A DNA stretch of 41,623 nt from Actinomadura darangshiensis (lineage in GTDB: Bacteria > Actinomycetota > Actinomycetes > Streptosporangiales > Streptosporangiaceae): positions 1-41,623 of the forward strand of contig NZ_SMKY01000049.1 of NCBI RefSeq assembly GCF_004349235.1, in the 5' to 3' direction. Both the position numbers and the translations under genes were made by a program. The notes under the pieces were generated by a model that did no database searches, was not told the origin of the DNA, and saw only the letters and a list, made by a program, of their open reading frames with translations. Position 1 is the stretch's first letter. Each line of letters begins with the position of its first letter. Below, in pieces: positions 11,487-19,571 of the stretch.

Positions 11487-12449
11487 TCAGGGAATCAGCA
11501 GCAGCTTCCCGGTGCTCCGCCGCGCCTCCAGGTCGGCGTGCGCGGTACCGGCCTCGGCGAGGTCGTAGCGGTGCCCGACGTGCACCTTCACATCGCCCGA
11601 CTCCACCCAGCCGTAGACGTCGGCGGCGCGCTCCAGCAGCTCCTCGCGCTCGGCGACGAAGTGGACGAGGGACGGCCGCGTCAAATAGACCGACCCGGCC
11701 CGGTTGAGGCGCTGCGGGTCGAACGGCGGGACCGCGCCGCCCGCGGCCCCGAACAGGGCGAGGGTGCCGCGCCGCCGGAGGCTCGCCAGGCTGCCGTCGA
11801 ACGTGGGCGCCCCGACACCGTCGTACACGACGTGCGCGCCTTCGCCGCCGGTCAGCTCCCGGACGCGTTCGGGGAAGCCGTCGTACCCCAGGGTGACGTC
11901 AGCGCCCGCGTCCTTGGCGAGCTTCTCCTTCTCCGGGGTGGACGCCGTCCCGATCACGCGGGCGCCGAGGGCCTTGGCCGCCTGGACGAGCAGCAGGCCC
12001 ATCCCGCCCGCCGCCGCGTGCACGAGGACGGTGTCGCCCTCCCGGACCGCATACGTCGACCGGGTCAGGTAGTGCGCGGTCATGCCCTGCAGCAGCGACG
12101 CGGCCGCGTCCGCCAGGTCGACCCCGGCCGGGACCGGGACGACCTCGGTTACCGGGACGACGGCCTTCGCCGCGTATCCGCCCTGCGTGTTCGCCCAGGC
12201 CACCCGGTCACCCACGGCGAACTCCGAGACGCCGTCGCCGACCGCGGCGACCGTGCCGGCGGCCTCGACGCCGGGCGTGTACGGAAGGTCCTGCGCGTAG
12301 GCGCCCGTCCGGAAGTAGACGTCGATGAAGTTGACGCCGGCCGCCGCCACGTCGATCAGCACCTCGCCGGGGCCCGGTTCCGGGTCGGGCCGCTCGGCGG
12401 GCTCCAGCACCTCGGGTCCGCCGGTGCGGGTGATGACGATCGCGCGCAT
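11487..12449 (-). CDS. NADPH:quinone oxidoreductase, zinc-free MDR family
   Basis: A 320-residue medium-chain reductase of the QOR type, catalysing NADPH-dependent reduction of quinones or enones. It opens with MRAIVITRTGGPEVLE, has GVNFIDVYFRTGAY (about residues 42-55), the cofactor motif HAAAGGMGLLLVQAAKALGA (about 140-159) and FGAAGGAVPPFD. The catalytic-zinc and structural-zinc cysteines of alcohol dehydrogenases are absent, which supports the quinone reductase assignment. The start at 12449 is preceded by CAGGAG at the right spacing. The neighbouring TetR gene lies 79 nt upstream on the same strand and could control it, though nothing proves this. Confidence 0.92.
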   Translation of the reverse strand: MRAIVITRTGGPEVLEPAERPDPEPGPGEVLIDVAAAGVNFIDVYFRTGAYAQDLPYTPGVEAAGTVAAVGDGVSEFAVGDRVAWANTQGGYAAKAVVPVTEVVPVPAGVDLADAAASLLQGMTAHYLTRSTYAVREGDTVLVHAAAGGMGLLLVQAAKALGARVIGTASTPEKEKLAKDAGADVTLGYDGFPERVRELTGGEGAHVVYDGVGAPTFDGSLASLRRRGTLALFGAAGGAVPPFDPQRLNRAGSVYLTRPSLVHFVAEREELLERAADVYGWVESGDVKVHVGHRYDLAEAGTAHADLEARRSTGKLLLIP

Positions 12450-12528
12450 GTCGTGCTCCTGTACGGTCGGTCGGCTCTGCCGCACGCGAGAACCCGGCGT
12501 CCGCGCGGGCTATTCCACGGGCGGGCGG

Positions 12529-13245
12529 TCAGACCCAGTCGCGCATCGTCCGGGCGACGAGCGCCACGGCCTCCTCGACCCGGGCGGCGACCGTCCCGGC
12601 GTCCCAGATGTCGTGCCGGGCGCAGTCCTCGAACGCGACCTTGACCGCGGCCAGGTAGAACGAGACGACGATGCGGGGCCGCAGGTCCGCCTCCATGTCG
12701 ACGCCCTCGCGGCGCGCGATCTCGGCGGCGAGCGCCTCGGCCGACGCCGAGTAGCGCGCCATCTGCGCCGCCATCAGCGACGGCGTCGCCTCGATCACCT
12801 GCCGGACGCGGCGGAACCGGGCGCCGTCGGCCGGGTCGCTCTCGGCGATCGTCCGCAGCACCACGCGCAGCGACTCGAACAGCGCGGTGAACGGCCGCTC
12901 TCCGGCCGGGCGGGCGGTGAGGGCCTCCTCCAGGACCTGGTCGTGCTCGGTGAGGAAGTTCGTGACGACGTCCTCCTTGGTGCCGAAGTAGCGGAAGAAC
13001 GTCCGCTGCGACACCTCGACCGCCGCCACGATCTCGTCGATCGTCGTGGCCTCGTAGCCCTTGGCGAGGAACAGGTCCAGGGCCGCGTCGATCAGCGCGA
13101 TACGGGTCCGCTGCTTCTTGCGCTCGCGGAGCCCGGCGAGGGCGGGGCCCTGCTCGTGGCCTTGCTCGTGGCTCTGCTCGCCACCGGGCTCGCGGGCACG
13201 GTCGTGCGTATGGCCTGACGGGTCGCCGGCGGGGACGGCGCTCAT
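12529..13245 (-). CDS. TetR/AcrR-family transcriptional regulator
   Basis: A 238-residue one-component regulator. The N-terminal about 35 residues are an acidic/His-Gln-rich tail with a SHEQGHEQG near-repeat, then the TetR DNA-binding domain: RIALIDAALDLFLAKGYEATTIDEIVAAVEVSQRTFFRYFGTK (about residues 47-90, given here only as the span of the motif's key parts TTIDEIVAA and TFFRYFGTK). The effector-binding domain follows and ends with ALVARTMRDWV. Its wHTH sequence resembles MSMEG-type AcrR regulators, but the ligand is unknown. The start is ATG 13245, with AAGGAG upstream. It is followed on the same strand by the quinone oxidoreductase and is divergent from the small gene at 13559. Confidence 0.9.
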   Translation of the reverse strand: MSAVPAGDPSGHTHDRAREPGGEQSHEQGHEQGPALAGLRERKKQRTRIALIDAALDLFLAKGYEATTIDEIVAAVEVSQRTFFRYFGTKEDVVTNFLTEHDQVLEEALTARPAGERPFTALFESLRVVLRTIAESDPADGARFRRVRQVIEATPSLMAAQMARYSASAEALAAEIARREGVDMEADLRPRIVVSFYLAAVKVAFEDCARHDIWDAGTVAARVEEAVALVARTMRDWV

Positions 13246-13470
13246 CGGCTCGCTCCTTCTGTCTGCCTGACGCGGGCTATGGCCCGTCTCACAGAGGCTT
13301 CTATCACGGACGGGGCCTCCGCACGCGCGGCGGCTTCCGCGGACCGGAATGATCCGCGGCGATTGGCGCAGGTGGGCACGGCGTGTCGGACCGCCCCGCG
13401 CGGACCATCCCCGGCACAAACCGCAACAGCGGTCCCACTCTCCGGATTCCCCCTGCGCAGCCGCGGGTTT

Positions 13471-13490
13471 CGGGTCATGCTATTGACCCG
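13471..13490. promoter_or_regulatory. Candidate operator: 7-bp inverted repeat
   Basis: CGGGTCA (13471-13477) and TGACCCG (13484-13490) are perfect arms separated by TGCTAT. It lies about 70 bp before the gene at 13559. Confidence 0.45.
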
Positions 13491-13504
13491 GTCACCAACC
13501 GTCG

Positions 13505-13530
13505 CCGGATGATCGCCCAAGGTCATCCGG
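13505..13530. promoter_or_regulatory. Candidate operator or hairpin: 8-bp inverted repeat
   Basis: CCGGATGA (13505-13512) and TCATCCGG (13523-13530) are perfect arms around a 10-nt centre, 28 bp before the GTG at 13559 and 14 bp after the preceding inverted repeat. Confidence 0.45.
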
Positions 13531-13558
13531 GCGGCTTGGATCTGCTGAGGCGGCTGAA

Positions 13559-13831
13559 GTGTCTGTAGTCGGTGAGGGGGAGACCGCCGAGGTGCGCCGG
13601 CGGCACCTCGCGGCGCTCGCGTACGAGGTCGAGTCCCGCGGCCTCGTCTGGAAGTTCGCCGGCCCCGACGAGTCGCTGCTGGCCGTGCACGGCCCGCGCA
13701 CCGGGCGGCAGGCCATGGTGGTCGCCACCCCGTCCGGCGACGGCTGGTACTACCTGTGGCCCGGCGGCGGCATGGCCGAGGTGGCCAGGCTCGCCGAGGT
13801 GGCCGACCGCCTGCACGCGCTGCTCGGCTGA
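13559..13831 (+). CDS. Small hypothetical protein (90 residues)
   Basis: I do not recognise this family. The predicted product is a small soluble protein with an N-terminal helix (RRHLAALAYEVESRGLVW), a middle beta-rich part (SLLAVHGPRTGRQAMVVATP, DGWYYLWPGGG) and a C-terminal helix (ARLAEVADRLHALLG). The aromatic WYYLWPGGG segment is the most distinctive piece. The GTG start is taken from the open frame; GAGGCGG 6-12 nt upstream could serve as the ribosome binding site. No membrane segment or signal peptide. Codon use (G/C third positions) fits a real gene. It sits between a palindrome-rich control region and the LexA-controlled unit, but has its own spacing from the latter. Confidence 0.65.
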   Translation: MSVVGEGETAEVRRRHLAALAYEVESRGLVWKFAGPDESLLAVHGPRTGRQAMVVATPSGDGWYYLWPGGGMAEVARLAEVADRLHALLG

Positions 13832-13896
13832 CCTGCGCACTCCTCGACCGGCCCGTGTCCTCGCGGACGGCCCGCGCACTTCCCGGCGACCCCGCC

Positions 13897-13926
13897 TTGC
13901 CCCCCGGGCCCGGGGTTCCCTAGACT
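13897..13926 (+). promoter_or_regulatory. Promoter of the DUF6504-dnaE2 unit
   Basis: TTGCCC (13897-13902) and TAGACT (13921-13926) with an 18-nt spacer. Transcription would begin at about 13933, at the edge of the LexA box, so LexA binding would block initiation. Confidence 0.65.
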
Positions 13927-13932
13927 CGGATG

Positions 13933-13946
13933 CGAACGTTTGTTCG
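13933..13946. promoter_or_regulatory. LexA (SOS) box
   Basis: C-GAAC-GTTT-GTTC-G exactly matches the gram-positive/actinobacterial LexA core GAAC-N4-GTTC with matching C/G flanks. It overlaps the predicted transcription start of the DUF6504-dnaE2 genes and is 7 bp downstream of the -10 box. This predicts DNA-damage induction of the unit. Confidence 0.85.
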
Positions 13947-13995
13947 AACGGCCGCATGCCTCTTCCCCCGTGCGGCGAGCGCGAGGGGGAGGCAG

Positions 13996-14271
13996 ATGAC
14001 ACGCGTGTTCGGCGATCCGGTCGACGTCTGGGTGAGCGATGGGCGTCCGGTCCGGTTCGTCTGGCGTGGCCGGCTCTACAGCGTCCGGCGGGTGCTGGAG
14101 CACTGGGTCACGACCCGGGACTGGTGGCGGGAGCGCGAGCCCGACGGCGAGGCCACCGGCGAGCGGGAGTTCTGGCGGGTCGAGGCGACCCCGGACCGGG
14201 AGATCGGCGTCTACGAGCTGCGTTACGACGTGGCCGCCGACAGCTGGCTGCTGTCGCGGGTATGGGACTGA
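13996..14271 (+). CDS. DUF6504 family protein
   Basis: A 91-residue soluble protein (VFGDPVDVWVSDGRPVRFVW, RRVLEHWVTTRDWWRE, FWRVEA, VYELRYD). It matches my recollection of DUF6504, a small actinobacterial family regularly found next to dnaE2/imuB-type translesion polymerase genes; function unknown. The start is ATG 13996, directly after GGGGGAGGCAG, rather than an in-frame ATG inside the promoter. Its stop is 1 nt from the GTG of dnaE2, which suggests coupled translation, and the shared promoter carries a LexA box, so it is probably a damage-induced partner of the polymerase. Confidence 0.82.
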   Translation: MTRVFGDPVDVWVSDGRPVRFVWRGRLYSVRRVLEHWVTTRDWWREREPDGEATGEREFWRVEATPDREIGVYELRYDVAADSWLLSRVWD

Positions 14272-14272
14272 C

Positions 14273-17200
14273 GTGCATATTCATGTCGCTTCGTCCTATT
14301 CGCTCCGCTTCGGGGTGGCGCCGCCCGCGGCGCTGGCCGAGCGCGCGGCGAGCCTCGGCATGGAGACGCTGGCGCTGACCGACCGCGACGGCCTGTACGG
14401 CGCCGTCCGGCACGTCCGGTCGTGCGCGGACGCGGGCATCGGCGCCGTCGTCGGCGCCGACCTCAAGGTCGCCTCCACCGGCGAGGAGCGCATCGTCGTG
14501 CTCGCCGAGGGGCGCGCCGGGTGGCGGTCCCTGTGCCGGCTGGTGACGGCGGCGCACGCGGCGGGCCAGCGGGGGAACCCGCTGGTCACGCGGGAGATGG
14601 TCGGCGCGCACGCCGAGGGGCTCATCGTGCTCCTCGGCCCGGCGTCCGATGTGGGACGGGCCATCACCGGCCGCCGTCCGGACGTGGCGGCGGCGCGGCT
14701 GGACGCCTGGCGCGCCACCGCCGAGACCGCGGTCGAGATCGTCGACCACCGCGACAGGGGCGACGGGCCGCGGGCCGCGCGGATGCTCGCGCTCGCCCGC
14801 GCGGCCGGGGTCCCCGCGGTGCTCGGCAACGCCGTCCGCTACCTGGACCCGGCCGACCAGCCGGTCGCGCAGGTGCTGGACGTGACGCGCCGCCTCGTCC
14901 CGCTGGACCGGCGCCACCTGGACGACCGGACCGGCCACGCCTACCTGAAGCCGGTCCACGAGATGCGCCGGGTCGCGGAGCTGAGCTGCGGCCCCGATGA
15001 GGCCGAGGCGCTGCTGGCGGCCACCCGGCGGCTGTCGGAGCGCTGCGTCCTGGACGCGGCGCACGACCTCGGCATGGACGGCGTCCACCTGCCGGTCGTC
15101 GACGGCGACCCGTACGCGCGGCTCGTCTCCCGGTGCGCGGACGGGATGGCGCGGCGCGGGCTGGACGGGTCGCGGCGGGCCGCCGACCGGCTCGGCGACG
15201 AGCTCGGCGTGATCGCGCGCAAGGGCCTGGCGCCGTACTTCCTCACGGTCGCGGACGCCGCCGCGCTGATCAGGTCGCGCGGCATCCGCTGCGCGATCCG
15301 CGGCTCCGGCGCGGGCAGCCTGGTCAACCACCTGATCGGCATCGGCGACCTCGACCCGCTGCGGCACGGCCTGCTGATGGAGCGGTTCCTCGCCGACAGC
15401 CGCGAGGGGCTGCCCGACATCGACCTGGACGTGGAGTCGGCCCGCCGGCTGGAGGCCTACGAGGCGCTGTTCGAGCGGTTCGGCGCCGAGAGCACGGCGT
15501 GCGTGTCGATGATGGAGACCTACCGGGCGCGCAGCGCGCTGCGCGACGTCGGCAACGCCGTCGGGCTCCCGCCGCACGAGATCGACGCGATCGCCAAGGC
15601 GTTCCCGCAGATCAGGGCCAGCCAGATCCGCGCGGCGCTGGACGACCTGCCCGAACTGCGGCAGAGCAACCTGGCCGCCGGGCGGCTGGAGGTGGTGTTC
15701 CGGATCGCCGAGCGCCTCGACGGGCTGCCCCGGCACATCGCGATGCACCCGTGCGGCGTCCTGCTGTCGAACCCGACGCTGCGGGACCGGACGCCCGTCG
15801 AGCAGGCCGCCGTCGGGTTCCCCATGAGCCAGTTCGACAAGGAGGACGTCGAGGCGATGGGGCTGCTGAAGCTCGACGTCCTCGGCGTCCGGATGCAGTC
15901 GGCGATGGCGCACGCGGTGGCGGAGGTCGCCCGGGTGACGGGGGAGGAGATCGCGCTGGAGGACGTCCCGCGCGACGATCCCGCGACGTACGCGCTGGTC
16001 CGCACGTCCCGGACGCTCGGCTGCTTCCAGATCGAGTCGCCCGGCCAGCGGGAGCTGATCGGCCGGCTCCAGCCGCGCGACCTGGACGACCTGGTCGTCG
16101 ACATCTCGCTGTTCCGCCCCGGCCCGGTCAACTCCGACATGGTGTCGCCGTTCCTGGAGTCCCGCGCCGGGACCCGGGAGCCGGCGTACCCGCACCCCGA
16201 CCTCGAACCGGTGCTGCGGGAGAGCCTCGGCGTGGTCGTCTTCCACGAGCAGGTGCTCCGCGTCTTCGACGTGATGACCGGCTGCGGCCTGTCGCGGGCG
16301 GAGGCGGCGCGGCGGAGCCTGAACCACGAGCGCGGCCAGGCCGTGGTGGGCGCCTGGTTCCGGGAGCGGGCGCTGGCGCGCGGCTACGACGAGCCGACCG
16401 TCGAACGGGTCTGGAAGGTGCTGACCGCGTTCGGCGCGTTCGGTTTCTGCAAGGCCCACGCCGCGTCGTTCGCGCTGCCCACCTACCAGTCGGCGTGGCT
16501 GAAACGGCACCACACGGCCGCGTTCTACGCCGGCGTCCTCACCCACGACCCCGGCATGTACCCCAAGCGGGTCATCCTGGACGACGCGCGGCATTTCGGC
16601 GTCCCGATCCTGCCGCTGGACGTCAACCGCTCGGCGGCGGACTGGCACGCCGAGCCCGTGTCGGCAGGCGGCCCGACCGGGATCCGGGTCGCGCTGAGCG
16701 AGGTCAAGGGCATCTCGGACGCCGAGGTCGGCAAGATCGTGAACGAGCGCCCCTACGCGTCGCTGACCGACTTCTGGCGCCGGGCCCGGGTGTCGCGTCC
16801 GACCGCCGAGCGGCTCGTCCTGGCCGGGGCGTTCGACACCGTCTACGACGGCGTGCCGCGCCGCGACCTGCTCTGCCGCGTCGGCTCCCTCGACCGCGTC
16901 ACCGCCCGTCCCGGACGCGTCATGGAAGGCCAGCTCCCGCTCGGCCACGAGGACGGCGACGACGCCCTGTTCCCTGTGGGGGGACGACCCCCCACGCCCC
17001 CCGGTTCGCTTCGCTCACCACCGTGGTCCGGCATGGAGATCGAGATGGCCGAGGAGATCCCGGCGGGGGAACTGCCGCCGATGACCCCGGCCGAGGTCGT
17101 CGAGGCGGAGCTGGACATCCTCGGCATGGACGTGAGCCGGCACGTCATGACCTTCTACGCCGGGCTGCTGACCGGGCTCGGCGTCGTCCGAGCCGCCGAC

Positions 17201-17722
17201 CTGCCGGGACGTCCCGACAAGAGCGAGGTCCTGGTCGCCGGCGTCAAGGTCGCGACGCAGACCCCGGCGGTCAGGTCGGGCCGGCGCGTCATCTTCGCCA
17301 CGCTGGACGACGCGACCGGCCCGGTCGACCTCACGTTCTTCGAGTCGGTGCAGGACAGGTGCGCCGCCACCGTCTTCGGCTCCTGGCTGCTGCTCGCCCG
17401 GGGCCGGCTCCGCCGCGCCGGCGCCCACGCCGTCTCGATCACCGCGAACGCCTGCTGGGACCTGAACGTCCTGCACGAGGAATGGCGCCGCGGCGGAACG
17501 GACGCCGTCCGCGCCGCCATGGCGGGCCGGACCGATCCCATGCGGGGAGGCGGCCCTCCGGGAAGCGCGACCGGCCGCCCGGTGGGGCGCCGCATCGTCC
17601 ACCCGACCGGCTTCGCGATTTCTCCGTACTCCGACATCGGGCACGCGGGCCCGGCCGTCAAGCGTCCGCCGAAGACCCCGCTCTGGTACACCAGCCGGGG
17701 CAGCTCCGGCCCCGCGCCGTGA
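14273..17722 (+). CDS. dnaE2: Error-prone DNA polymerase III alpha subunit, DnaE2/ImuC type
   Basis: A 1149-residue C-family polymerase, smaller than replicative DnaE1. Layout: N-terminal PHP domain (HIHVASSYSLRFG, LALTDRDGLYG; Arg replaces the usual His of TDHD, as I recall for related actinobacterial proteins), palm with PDIDLDVE (Asp382/384) and KLDVLG (Asp535) as the catalytic carboxylates, helix-hairpin-helix region, OB domain (GPVDLTFFE) and a C-terminal WYTSRGSSG tail like that of DnaE2. No tau-binding tail typical of DnaE1. GTG 14273 is chosen because the PHP motif begins at residue 2. An atypical Pro/Gly segment (about residues 902-918) is encoded by a GC hairpin repeat. No imuA or imuB is present nearby. 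Confidence 0.88.
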   Translation: MHIHVASSYSLRFGVAPPAALAERAASLGMETLALTDRDGLYGAVRHVRSCADAGIGAVVGADLKVASTGEERIVVLAEGRAGWRSLCRLVTAAHAAGQRGNPLVTREMVGAHAEGLIVLLGPASDVGRAITGRRPDVAAARLDAWRATAETAVEIVDHRDRGDGPRAARMLALARAAGVPAVLGNAVRYLDPADQPVAQVLDVTRRLVPLDRRHLDDRTGHAYLKPVHEMRRVAELSCGPDEAEALLAATRRLSERCVLDAAHDLGMDGVHLPVVDGDPYARLVSRCADGMARRGLDGSRRAADRLGDELGVIARKGLAPYFLTVADAAALIRSRGIRCAIRGSGAGSLVNHLIGIGDLDPLRHGLLMERFLADSREGLPDIDLDVESARRLEAYEALFERFGAESTACVSMMETYRARSALRDVGNAVGLPPHEIDAIAKAFPQIRASQIRAALDDLPELRQSNLAAGRLEVVFRIAERLDGLPRHIAMHPCGVLLSNPTLRDRTPVEQAAVGFPMSQFDKEDVEAMGLLKLDVLGVRMQSAMAHAVAEVARVTGEEIALEDVPRDDPATYALVRTSRTLGCFQIESPGQRELIGRLQPRDLDDLVVDISLFRPGPVNSDMVSPFLESRAGTREPAYPHPDLEPVLRESLGVVVFHEQVLRVFDVMTGCGLSRAEAARRSLNHERGQAVVGAWFRERALARGYDEPTVERVWKVLTAFGAFGFCKAHAASFALPTYQSAWLKRHHTAAFYAGVLTHDPGMYPKRVILDDARHFGVPILPLDVNRSAADWHAEPVSAGGPTGIRVALSEVKGISDAEVGKIVNERPYASLTDFWRRARVSRPTAERLVLAGAFDTVYDGVPRRDLLCRVGSLDRVTARPGRVMEGQLPLGHEDGDDALFPVGGRPPTPPGSLRSPPWSGMEIEMAEEIPAGELPPMTPAEVVEAELDILGMDVSRHVMTFYAGLLTGLGVVRAADLPGRPDKSEVLVAGVKVATQTPAVRSGRRVIFATLDDATGPVDLTFFESVQDRCAATVFGSWLLLARGRLRRAGAHAVSITANACWDLNVLHEEWRRGGTDAVRAAMAGRTDPMRGGGPPGSATGRPVGRRIVHPTGFAISPYSDIGHAGPAVKRPPKTPLWYTSRGSSGPAP
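16976..17019. repeat. GC-rich hairpin repeat, long copy, in frame within dnaE2
   Basis: GTGGGGGG (16976-16983) and CCCCCCAC (16988-16995) form a perfect 8-bp stem with a 4-nt loop. A second C block and GGTTCGCTTCGCTCACC follow. The encoded residues (VGGRPPTPPGSLRSPP) interrupt an otherwise normal polymerase sequence. Related to the element at 5246-5270. Confidence 0.6.
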
Positions 17723-17723
17723 C

Positions 17724-18401
17724 TCAGTCGCGGGCGATCTGGAGGCGGGTGATCTGGAAGACCGTGGCCATGCAGAGGGCGGCGGCGAGCGCCTGGAACG
17801 CGGCGGCGGCGACGCCGACGTGGACGTCGAACCGGGCGTCGGCCAGCGTGTCGACGCTGCCGTGCGTGAACACCCGGCCGAGGACGAGGCCGAGGAGGGC
17901 GCAGACCCACCAGCCGGCGACGACGGCTCCGGCGGCCTGCCGCTCGGCCGTCCGGTACCGGCCACTGTTCACCCACACCTCGTAGACCAGCCGGGGCGGC
18001 AGCCACAGGTTGACGATCGGGAGGAACCAGCCGAGCAGCACCCAGGCGCGGTGGTGCCGGTGCGGGCCGGGCGACTGCCGGAACGCCCGCCACAGCCAGG
18101 TGAGGTACAGCAGGCCGGTGACCACGGCCATGATCGCGCCGATCGTGAACACGTCCGCGTAGGGCGCGATGGCCTTGCCGGTGGCGGCCGGGTCATACCC
18201 GGCGTGCGTCGCCTCGCGCAGCGGATGCGCGAGCCTGAGCAGGCTGATCCCCGAGCCGAGGGCGACGAACGCGTTGAAGCCGAGCAGCATGAACACGGCC
18301 ACGCCGACCGCGCGGAAGTCCCTGCGCCGCGCCCACGCGCCGCAGGCCGGGCACCGGTCGACCTCGGTCGGGATGATGTCGCCGCACAGCGCGCACGGCA
18401 T
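17724..18401 (-). CDS. DUF4328 membrane protein with N-terminal zinc ribbon
   Basis: A 225-residue protein. It begins with a short zinc ribbon, CALC (Cys3, Cys6) and CPAC, then about five to six membrane helices: AVGVAVFMLLGFNAFVALGS, a long loop, DVFTIGAIMAVVTGLLYLTW, then WLWRAFRQ and AWVLLGWFLPIVNLWLPPRLV, the last two being the DUF4328 signature, and two C-terminal helices. Function of DUF4328 is unknown. I start it at ATG 18401, behind GGGGGAGGTGGGTC; an upstream in-frame extension is not family-like. It converges on dnaE2 with a 1-nt gap. Confidence 0.85.
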   Translation of the reverse strand: MPCALCGDIIPTEVDRCPACGAWARRRDFRAVGVAVFMLLGFNAFVALGSGISLLRLAHPLREATHAGYDPAATGKAIAPYADVFTIGAIMAVVTGLLYLTWLWRAFRQSPGPHRHHRAWVLLGWFLPIVNLWLPPRLVYEVWVNSGRYRTAERQAAGAVVAGWWVCALLGLVLGRVFTHGSVDTLADARFDVHVGVAAAAFQALAAALCMATVFQITRLQIARD

Positions 18402-18443
18402 GACCCACCTCCCCCTGGCTTTGCGCCTTGCTGCTTCGGATAC

Positions 18444-18473
18444 TACGTACGTTTGACTTGTGCGGCCCAACAA
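18444..18473 (-). promoter_or_regulatory. Possible promoter of the DUF4328 gene
   Basis: On the minus strand TTGTTG (18473-18468) and TACGTA (18449-18444) are 18 nt apart, 43 nt before the ATG. The -10 match is only fair; it lies in a self-complementary ACGTACGT stretch. Confidence 0.35.
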
Positions 18474-18496
18474 GGGTTCGGAGTCTTACCGGATCG

Positions 18497-18844
18497 TCAC
18501 ACGTGGAACACGAAGCGCGCCGCGGCGTAGGCGGTGGCCGCGGTGAGGGCCGCCCACGCGGCGAGCTGTCCGGGGCCACCTGTGGACAGCAGCCGCTCGG
18601 GCCGGAACCCCGTCACGGCCAGCAGGCTCCACCATTCCGCGGTCAGCGCGATCGTCGCGTACAGCGACCCGAAGCCGAGGAAGGCGAAGAGCAGGACGAC
18701 GCCCGCCGGGGTCGCCGTGTGCGCGAAGAGGGCGGGCCCGCGGGACGCCCCGCGCAGGCCGTTGCGCAGGCCCGCGAGGACGACGCCCCAGCCTGCGGCG
18801 CACAGCACCCACACGACCAGGACGGTCACGGGCAGCCCGTTCAT
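18497..18844 (-). CDS. Small membrane protein of unknown function (115 residues)
   Basis: Three hydrophobic helices dominate: VTVLVVWVLCAAGWGVVLAGL (about residues 6-26), GVVLLFAFLGFGSLYATIAL (about 48-67) and LAAWAALTAATAYAAARFVF (about 94-113). A short positively charged loop follows helix 1, placing it inside the cell. I do not recognise the family. The ATG start has a weak CCGGAG upstream. It is the third gene on the minus strand after the histidine kinase and response regulator (66 nt gap), so it may share their transcript and could be an accessory of the two-component system, which is inference from order only. Confidence 0.65.
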   Translation of the reverse strand: MNGLPVTVLVVWVLCAAGWGVVLAGLRNGLRGASRGPALFAHTATPAGVVLLFAFLGFGSLYATIALTAEWWSLLAVTGFRPERLLSTGGPGQLAAWAALTAATAYAAARFVFHV

Positions 18845-18910
18845 CGACTCCGGTGCCAGTGCCGCGTCCCTCCCCGCTGTTCCCTTTCGTCCCCTGTGCG
18901 CGCCCGGCGG

Positions 18911-19558
18911 TCAGGGGACGAGGCCCGACTCCCACGCCCACGCGGCCGTCGCGACGCGGTTCCGCGTGCCCAGCTTCCGGTTGACGCTCCCGAGATGCGT
19001 CTTGACCGTGGACAGCGACACGAACAGCTCCCCGGCGATCTCCTCGTTCGTCCGGCCGCGCGCGACGAGCTTGACCACGTCCAGCTCCCGGTCGGTCAGC
19101 GGCTCACGCGGCGCGGCGGGCCGCGCCACGGGCCGCGACAGGTGCTCCAGCAGCCGGACGGTGATGGACGGCGACACCAGCGACCCGCCGCTCGCCGCCG
19201 CCCGGACGGCCTCCACCAGCAGCGCGGGCCCGCTGTCCTTGAGCAGGAACCCGGCCGCGCCGCCGCGCAGCGCCCCGTAGACGTACTCGTCCATGTCGAA
19301 CGTCGTGACGATCACGATGCGGGGCGGGTCCGGCGCGCCGGGGCCGGCCAGCTCCCGGGTCGCCTCCAGGCCGTCCATCCGCGGCATCCGGATGTCGAGC
19401 AGGCACACGTCGGGACGGAGGCGGCGGGCCAGCGCGACGGCCTCGGCGCCGTCGGCGGCCTCCCCGACCACCTCCATGTCGGGCTGCGAGTCGACGATCA
19501 TCCGGAACCCGGTCCGGACCATCTCCTGGTCGTCGGCGATCAGTACGCGGATGGCCAC
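18911..19558 (-). CDS. NarL/LuxR-type response regulator
   Basis: A receiver plus helix-turn-helix transcription factor of about 215 residues. Receiver: IRVLIADDQ acidic pocket (about residues 9-10), phosphoacceptor Asp55 in VCLLDIRMPRMDG, then IVIVTTFDMDEYV and a conserved Lys in GFLLKDS. The output domain is LuxR/GerE: LTDRELDVVKLVARGRTNEE, then FVSLSTVKTHLGSVNRKLG. I use GTG 19558, where homology begins; an in-frame GTG at 19588 overlapping the kinase gene is an alternative. It lies 13 nt after the histidine kinase stop, a standard kinase-regulator pair, and probably controls the divergent ABC transporter. Confidence 0.9.
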   Translation of the reverse strand: MAIRVLIADDQEMVRTGFRMIVDSQPDMEVVGEAADGAEAVALARRLRPDVCLLDIRMPRMDGLEATRELAGPGAPDPPRIVIVTTFDMDEYVYGALRGGAAGFLLKDSGPALLVEAVRAAASGGSLVSPSITVRLLEHLSRPVARPAAPREPLTDRELDVVKLVARGRTNEEIAGELFVSLSTVKTHLGSVNRKLGTRNRVATAAWAWESGLVP

Positions 19559-19571
19559 GGGGCCGATTGTG

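Larger units (their letters stand above)
13246..13558. other. Intergenic region with several inverted repeats
   Basis: A 313-bp stretch without a convincing gene between the divergent TetR gene and the small gene at 13559. The TetR-proximal part holds CGGGC (13273-13277) and GCCCG (13282-13286), a short hairpin in the probable leader. The distal part holds the two inverted repeats listed separately. No clear -35/-10 pair was found for either gene. Confidence 0.6.

Noticed and set aside
14108..16948. A 946-residue open frame on the minus strand opposite dnaE2
   Set aside because: Composition is typical of a GC-driven antisense frame; the plus strand encodes an unambiguous polymerase with catalytic residues.
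14273..17722. Classifying the polymerase as replicative DnaE1
   Set aside because: Length, the LexA box, adjacency to DUF6504 and the C-terminal WYTSRGSSG tail fit DnaE2 better.
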